From Desulfobacteraceae bacterium (GTDB lineage Bacteria > Desulfobacterota > Desulfobacteria > Desulfobacterales > JAUWMJ01), in assembly GCA_030612225.1 (NCBI GenBank), contig JAUWOH010000128.1:1-7660 (forward strand): a DNA stretch of 7,660 nucleotides. Reading direction: 5' to 3'. The stretch's first letter is position 1; every line of letters begins with the position of its first letter. The position numbers and the translations under genes were made by a program. Below are positions 5,279 through 7,660 of the stretch, piece after piece. The notes beneath the pieces are model-generated. The model saw only the letters and a list, made by a program, of their open reading frames with translations. It was not told where the DNA came from and ran no database searches.

Positions 5279-5995
5279 TCATGAATTAACACCTGAATCT
5301 TGCATAAAAATTGATGAGAAACTGTTTTGAAGAGCTTTTAAGATCGGCTCCATCCTGGCTTTGTGCTCAGGTGCTATTAAAAAAGCTTTTATCGGCCTGT
5401 TTGAAATCATCCACGTATCTTCGCATTTTAAAATTTCTTTTTCGAATAATTTTCGGCTATCTTCAGTTTGCATGAAGAGAAGAACATCCGTCAGATTGCC
5501 AAAGCAACCATCCTTGTCAACATGTTCGATATATTGCAAAAATACGCTGTTAACCGTCAATACGAATGGATCGACTTCTGCATAACCGTTTTCCATACAA
5601 TTTGATTCTGAAACAAAACACCTGCACCCAAAGGGCCTCACCATGTAAATCGGGCATTCTTTGTTTATTAAAAGCGGACACGCCCCCCACCGGGCATCAC
5701 TTTCCTCAGCAGGAATATCCTCACCTTGCAGGCAACGTTCTGCCAGCATGTTTATTGTTATTTCAGGTAAAAATCGTTTTTTATACAAAGCTTTTTGAAT
5801 TTTTGTATACAGATCCGTTTTCCCTCTTAATTCTAAAAAATCAGCAATTTTATATCCTTCAAGAGTTGTCATCGTAACATTACGTGTGCAGCAGTTAGCG
5901 CAGTATTTATTACACGCGACATCAAGCCCTTTCGTAAAATTATCATATATTTCGTAAATTTGTTCCAAAACAACCATTTTTTTTTCAAGATTCAT
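5279..5995 (-). CDS. YkgJ-like cysteine-cluster protein (putative Fe-S or metal-binding)
   Basis: This 238-residue protein resembles the YkgJ/CxxCxxCC family (PF03692), sometimes labelled Fe-S oxidoreductase without biochemical proof. The N-terminal cluster is C28NKYC32ANCC36. The second conserved part is C106PLLINKEC114PIYMVRPFGC124RC126, matching the family's CPxL...C.(I/V)Y..RP..CR pattern. More Cys residues occur at 88, 133, 164 and 191. These probably bind zinc or an Fe-S cluster (inference). The C-terminal 70 residues have no recognised motif. I start at the ATG at 5995 because GGAG lies eight bases upstream; the longer TTG start at 6022 would read into a heptamer repeat. The gene is divergent from the XRE-cupin gene across a repeat element, and I see no clear promoter for it. 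Confidence 0.8.
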   Translation of the reverse strand: MNLEKKMVVLEQIYEIYDNFTKGLDVACNKYCANCCTRNVTMTTLEGYKIADFLELRGKTDLYTKIQKALYKKRFLPEITINMLAERCLQGEDIPAEESDARWGACPLLINKECPIYMVRPFGCRCFVSESNCMENGYAEVDPFVLTVNSVFLQYIEHVDKDGCFGNLTDVLLFMQTEDSRKLFEKEILKCEDTWMISNRPIKAFLIAPEHKARMEPILKALQNSFSSIFMQDSGVNS

Positions 5996-6014
5996 TGTTA
6001 CTACTCCGGTTGTC

Positions 6015-6213
6015 AGGTTCAAGGTTCACAGTTCAGGGTTTCCAGCTAAAATCGGGACTTAGCCTACAACGATGTCCCATTTTTCATATTACTTGACATA
6101 GTTGATGAACCTTAAACGGCAGCAGTGACTCGCAATATGTCACACCTCAATATCTCAAACCCGTACAGTTTTCATCAGTTAACCTTGAACCGTGAACCAT
6201 TGAACTTTGAACC
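6015..6213. repeat. Second inverted heptamer-repeat element, divergent intergenic region
   Basis: The left arm (6015-6043) has units GGTTCAA, GGTTCAC, AGTTCAG and GGTTTCC with a period of 7. The right arm (6181-6213) has the inverse units AACC, TTGAACC, GTGAACC, ATTGAACT and TTGAACC. The arms match when one is reverse-complemented. The core contains two hairpins: AAAAT-c-GGGAC facing GTCCC-ATTTT (6048-6083), and GTGAC facing GTCAC (6125-6143). The plan is the same as the element at 2204-2499: heptamer arms around an unrelated core with internal hairpins. No gene is seen in the 353-base gap between the flanking starts. Confidence 0.7.
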
Positions 6214-6230
6214 AGTTACGAAAATTTTAC

Positions 6231-6259
6231 TTGTTGATTGAAAAAAAATTCTTTATAAG
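6231..6259 (+). promoter_or_regulatory. Putative promoter of the XRE-cupin regulator
   Basis: TTGTTG (6231-6236) and TATAAG (6254-6259) are separated by 17 bases within an AT-rich stretch. A second -10-like TATACT lies at 6273-6278 without a good -35. The first -10 lies inside the palindrome at 6248-6262. Confidence 0.45.
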
Positions 6260-6262
6260 AAT
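6248..6262. promoter_or_regulatory. Candidate operator palindrome over the XRE-cupin promoter
   Basis: ATTCTT-TAT-AAGAAT is an exact hyphenated palindrome covering the predicted -10. A regulator bound here would block transcription. Autorepression by the XRE-cupin protein encoded downstream is the simplest guess. Confidence 0.4.
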
Positions 6263-6283
6263 AAAGTAATGATATACTGAATG

Positions 6284-6293
6284 TCAATATTGA
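6284..6293. promoter_or_regulatory. Second palindrome in the XRE-cupin leader
   Basis: TCAATATTGA is a perfect 10-bp palindrome, 65 bases before the start codon and downstream of both possible -10 boxes. It could be a further regulator site. It is short and AT-rich, so chance is a real alternative. Confidence 0.25.
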
Positions 6294-6348
6294 TGAATTC
6301 TTAAAATGAACTGCATACGTTTTTCACAAACAGATAAAAGGAGGTATT

Positions 6349-6900
6349 ATGCCAAGAAAAAAGGCTCCAACCCATGATCCTGTAGGAAAAAGAATTAAAA
6401 AAGCCAGGACACAAAAAAAGATTAGCTTTAACTCCCTTGCAAATGAAACCGGTTTTTCCGTCGAATATCTTAAAGACATTGAAGCTGGTAAAGAGACACC
6501 ACCGGTTGGGGCTCTTCTACAAATTTCAAGAGCTTTGGAAATAGATTCAGGATTTCTTTTAGAGAAACAAAAAACAACCTTGAAAAAACGCGTCAAGGCC
6601 TATACTGAGCGCACGGAAAACTATGCCTATACCACACTGACTCCAGGTGCTGAAAATAAACACCTTAAAGCATTTAAAGTCATTGTTGATCCGTTAAAGG
6701 ATCATAAGGGGATTGGATATCAACACGAAGGGGAAGAATTTGTTTATGTGCTTGAAGGAACGATTGACATTATTGTCGGAGAAAACATAAATAAACTTAA
6801 AAAAGGAGAATCGCTTCATTTTAACTCCGGGATAAGGCACATGTTAAGAAATACCGGCGAGGCAGAAGCAGAGCTAGTTGTTGTAATTTATGGACCGTAG
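6349..6900 (+). CDS. XRE-family regulator with C-terminal cupin domain
   Basis: This 183-residue transcription factor has an N-terminal XRE-type helix-turn-helix (about 12-70; VGKRIKKARTQKKISFNSLA, then TGFSVEYLKDIEAGKETPP) and a C-terminal cupin_2 domain (about 105-182). The cupin has YQHEGEEFVYVLEG (124-137), KKGESLHF (151-158) and IRHMLRNTG (162-170), with H126, E130 and H164 as possible ligand positions. Proteins of this class usually sense a small metabolite and control a neighbouring catabolic operon. Length and domain order are typical. The start is fixed by AGGAGG (6339-6344) four bases before the ATG. An acyl-CoA dehydrogenase gene follows on the same strand after 109 bases, so regulation of fatty or organic acid oxidation is the likely role (inference). 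The effector is unknown. Confidence 0.92.
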   Translation: MPRKKAPTHDPVGKRIKKARTQKKISFNSLANETGFSVEYLKDIEAGKETPPVGALLQISRALEIDSGFLLEKQKTTLKKRVKAYTERTENYAYTTLTPGAENKHLKAFKVIVDPLKDHKGIGYQHEGEEFVYVLEGTIDIIVGENINKLKKGESLHFNSGIRHMLRNTGEAEAELVVVIYGP

Positions 6901-6903
6901 CAC

Positions 6904-6993
6904 AGGCTTGGAAGCGAGGAGGATATGAAGCTGGGAAGCTAAAAAGCCCTTCAGCCTTCTGACCTCAAAGCCTTCCGGCTTTATAGCCTTTTT
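6904..6993 (+). terminator. Inverted octamer-repeat stem-loop ending in a T run
   Basis: The left arm has octamers GGCTTGGA, AGCGAGGA, GGATATGA, AGCTGGGA and AGCTAAAA (6905-6944). The right arm has the same family inverted, reading on the minus strand GGCTATAA, AGCCGGAA, GGCTTTGA, GGTCAGAA and GGCTGAAG. Paired blocks are AGGCT/AGCCT (6904-6908 with 6985-6989), GGAAG/CTTCC and GAGG/CCTC. A local hairpin AAAGCC-TTCC-GGCTTT lies at 6967-6982. TTTTT ends at 6993, directly before the next gene's ribosome binding site. It could act as an intrinsic terminator or attenuator between regulator and enzyme genes. Confidence 0.5.
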
Positions 6994-7000
6994 AAGGAGG
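6994..7000 (+). promoter_or_regulatory. Strong ribosome binding site of the acyl-CoA dehydrogenase gene
   Basis: AAGGAGG ends nine bases before the ATG at 7010, fixing the start. It follows directly on the T run of the octamer stem-loop, so RNA structure upstream could influence its access. Confidence 0.75.
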
Positions 7001-7009
7001 ATTCTATTT

Positions 7010-7660
7010 ATGTCGATTAAACTTACAGATGAACAGTTGATGATTCAAACAATGGTCAGAGATTTTTCAAGGGAAGTCATCGCTCCCACCGCCGCAGAGC
7101 GTGATAAGACCAAAGAGTTCCCTGGAGATAATCTGAAACAGCTTGGGGAGCTGGGATTTATGGGAATGATGGTTCCACCGGAATATAACGGTTCAGGAGC
7201 GGATACGATAAGCTACGTCCTTGCCCTTTCCGAAGTTGCATACTCCTGTGCTTCAACCGCTGTTGTTATGTCGGTTCATAATTCAATCGTTTGCGAAAGT
7301 ATCCTGAGATACGGCACAGAAGATCAAAAACAACGTTTTTTAAAACCTCTTGCAACAGGAGAAATCATCGGCGCCTTTGCCCTGACGGAACCAAACGCCG
7401 GATCAGATCCGTTGCGGCAGACTACAAAAGCAGTTCGTGACGGCGACAGCTATATTTTAAACGGAACCAAACGTTTCATTACTACGGGTAAGAATGCCGG
7501 TGTAGTCATCGTAACTGCGAAAACTGATGAGACCAAGCGTCACAAAGGAATAAGTGCTTTTCTTGTAAAAAAAGGGACACCCGGCTTCACCGCAGGACCA
7601 CTGGAAGATAAAATGGGTCTTCGCGGTTCGGATACTGTGGATCTTCTTTTTGAAGACTGT
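7010..7660 (+). CDS. Acyl-CoA dehydrogenase, N-terminal 217 residues (runs off window)
   Basis: This FAD flavoenzyme introduces the alpha-beta double bond in acyl-CoA thioesters, passing electrons to ETF, in beta-oxidation or related acid breakdown. The visible part starts MSIKLTDEQLMIQTMVRDFS (N-terminal helical domain). PPEYNGSGAD (56-65) and VMSVHNS (86-92) follow, then the FAD signature FALTEPNAGSD (123-133). The beta domain includes LNGTKRFITTG (150-160) and the substrate-side MGLRGSDT (202-209). The catalytic glutamate lies in the C-terminal third and is outside the window, so short-chain, branched or other substrate class cannot be decided; the visible motifs fit the short-chain/butyryl type. 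Family length is about 380 residues, so roughly 57 percent is present. It follows the XRE-cupin gene on the same strand and is probably its regulatory target. Confidence 0.95.
   Translation, partial: MSIKLTDEQLMIQTMVRDFSREVIAPTAAERDKTKEFPGDNLKQLGELGFMGMMVPPEYNGSGADTISYVLALSEVAYSCASTAVVMSVHNSIVCESILRYGTEDQKQRFLKPLATGEIIGAFALTEPNAGSDPLRQTTKAVRDGDSYILNGTKRFITTGKNAGVVIVTAKTDETKRHKGISAFLVKKGTPGFTAGPLEDKMGLRGSDTVDLLFEDC

Noticed and set aside
5888..5914. CX3CX2C in the YkgJ-like protein considered as a radical SAM site
   Set aside because: It is part of CX3CX2CC with downstream CPxx...RPxxCRC, which fits the YkgJ cysteine-cluster family; no SAM-binding barrel motifs are seen.
5996..6022. Upstream TTG start for the YkgJ-like gene
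   Set aside because: It reads into a heptamer repeat, and GGAG eight bases before the ATG at 5995 supports the shorter form.
6093..6098. Perfect TTGACA -35 box in the core of the second heptamer element
   Set aside because: No acceptable -10 box follows at 16-18 bases, so it was not called a promoter.
6015..6213. Heptamer arrays considered as a CRISPR array
   Set aside because: Repeat units are 7 nt without spacers and face each other; no cas gene is present.
6916..6942. Mini-ORF MKLGS with GAGGAGG just upstream
   Set aside because: It is wholly made of octamer repeat units, the spacing to the ATG is only two bases, and five codons carry no other support. Chance product of the repeat.

Overview
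The window reads as chromosomal DNA from an AT-rich anaerobic bacterium, most likely a Desulfobacterota (Desulfobacterales-like) sulfate reducer. This rests on the gene mix: a cupin-type XRE regulator ahead of an acyl-CoA dehydrogenase, cysteine-rich Fe-S type proteins, a B-box/membrane/TPR protein, a fused ORF6N protein, and intergenic short-period repeats of a kind I associate with that group. It is inference from gene content, not a taxonomic search.

Layout, left to right. (1) Positions 1-971, minus strand: an unusual ORF6N protein with two ORF6N domains. A partial second gene with a CxxC motif overlaps its 3' end in another frame, and an A9 homopolymer lies just before the overlap. (2) 1175-2155, minus: tRNA-dihydrouridine synthase of the DusB type. 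(3) 2204-2499: a non-coding element with terminal inverted repeats that ends exactly on the stop codon of the next gene. (4) 2499-3452, minus: a DUF1848 protein with a C-terminal CX3CX2C motif, its tail encoded by an 8-nt repeat array. (5) 3616-5046, plus: a zinc-finger, multi-pass membrane, TPR-like protein, transcribed divergently from the DUF1848 gene. (6) 5057-5243: a palindromic element filling the gap between convergent genes. (7) 5279-5995, minus: a YkgJ-like cysteine-cluster protein. (8) 6015-6213: a second inverted heptamer-repeat element in a divergent intergenic region, followed by a promoter with palindromic operator candidates. (9) 6349-6900, plus: an XRE-cupin regulator. (10) 6904-6993: an inverted octamer-repeat structure ending in a T run. 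(11) 7010 to the window end, plus: acyl-CoA dehydrogenase, cut by the window edge.

The last two genes form the clearest functional pair, a regulator ahead of a beta-oxidation type enzyme. The other genes look like independent housekeeping or uncharacterised units.

The most interesting signals are not genes. First, each half of the duplicated ORF6N gene carries a near-perfect 27-29 bp palindrome at the same protein position. The arms differ between copies, yet the palindrome is kept by paired changes. Second, the intergenic regions hold short-period arrays with 7-nt or 8-nt periods, arranged as facing inverted pairs, and one 8-nt array has been absorbed into a coding sequence. No CRISPR array, tRNA, rRNA or transposase gene was seen.
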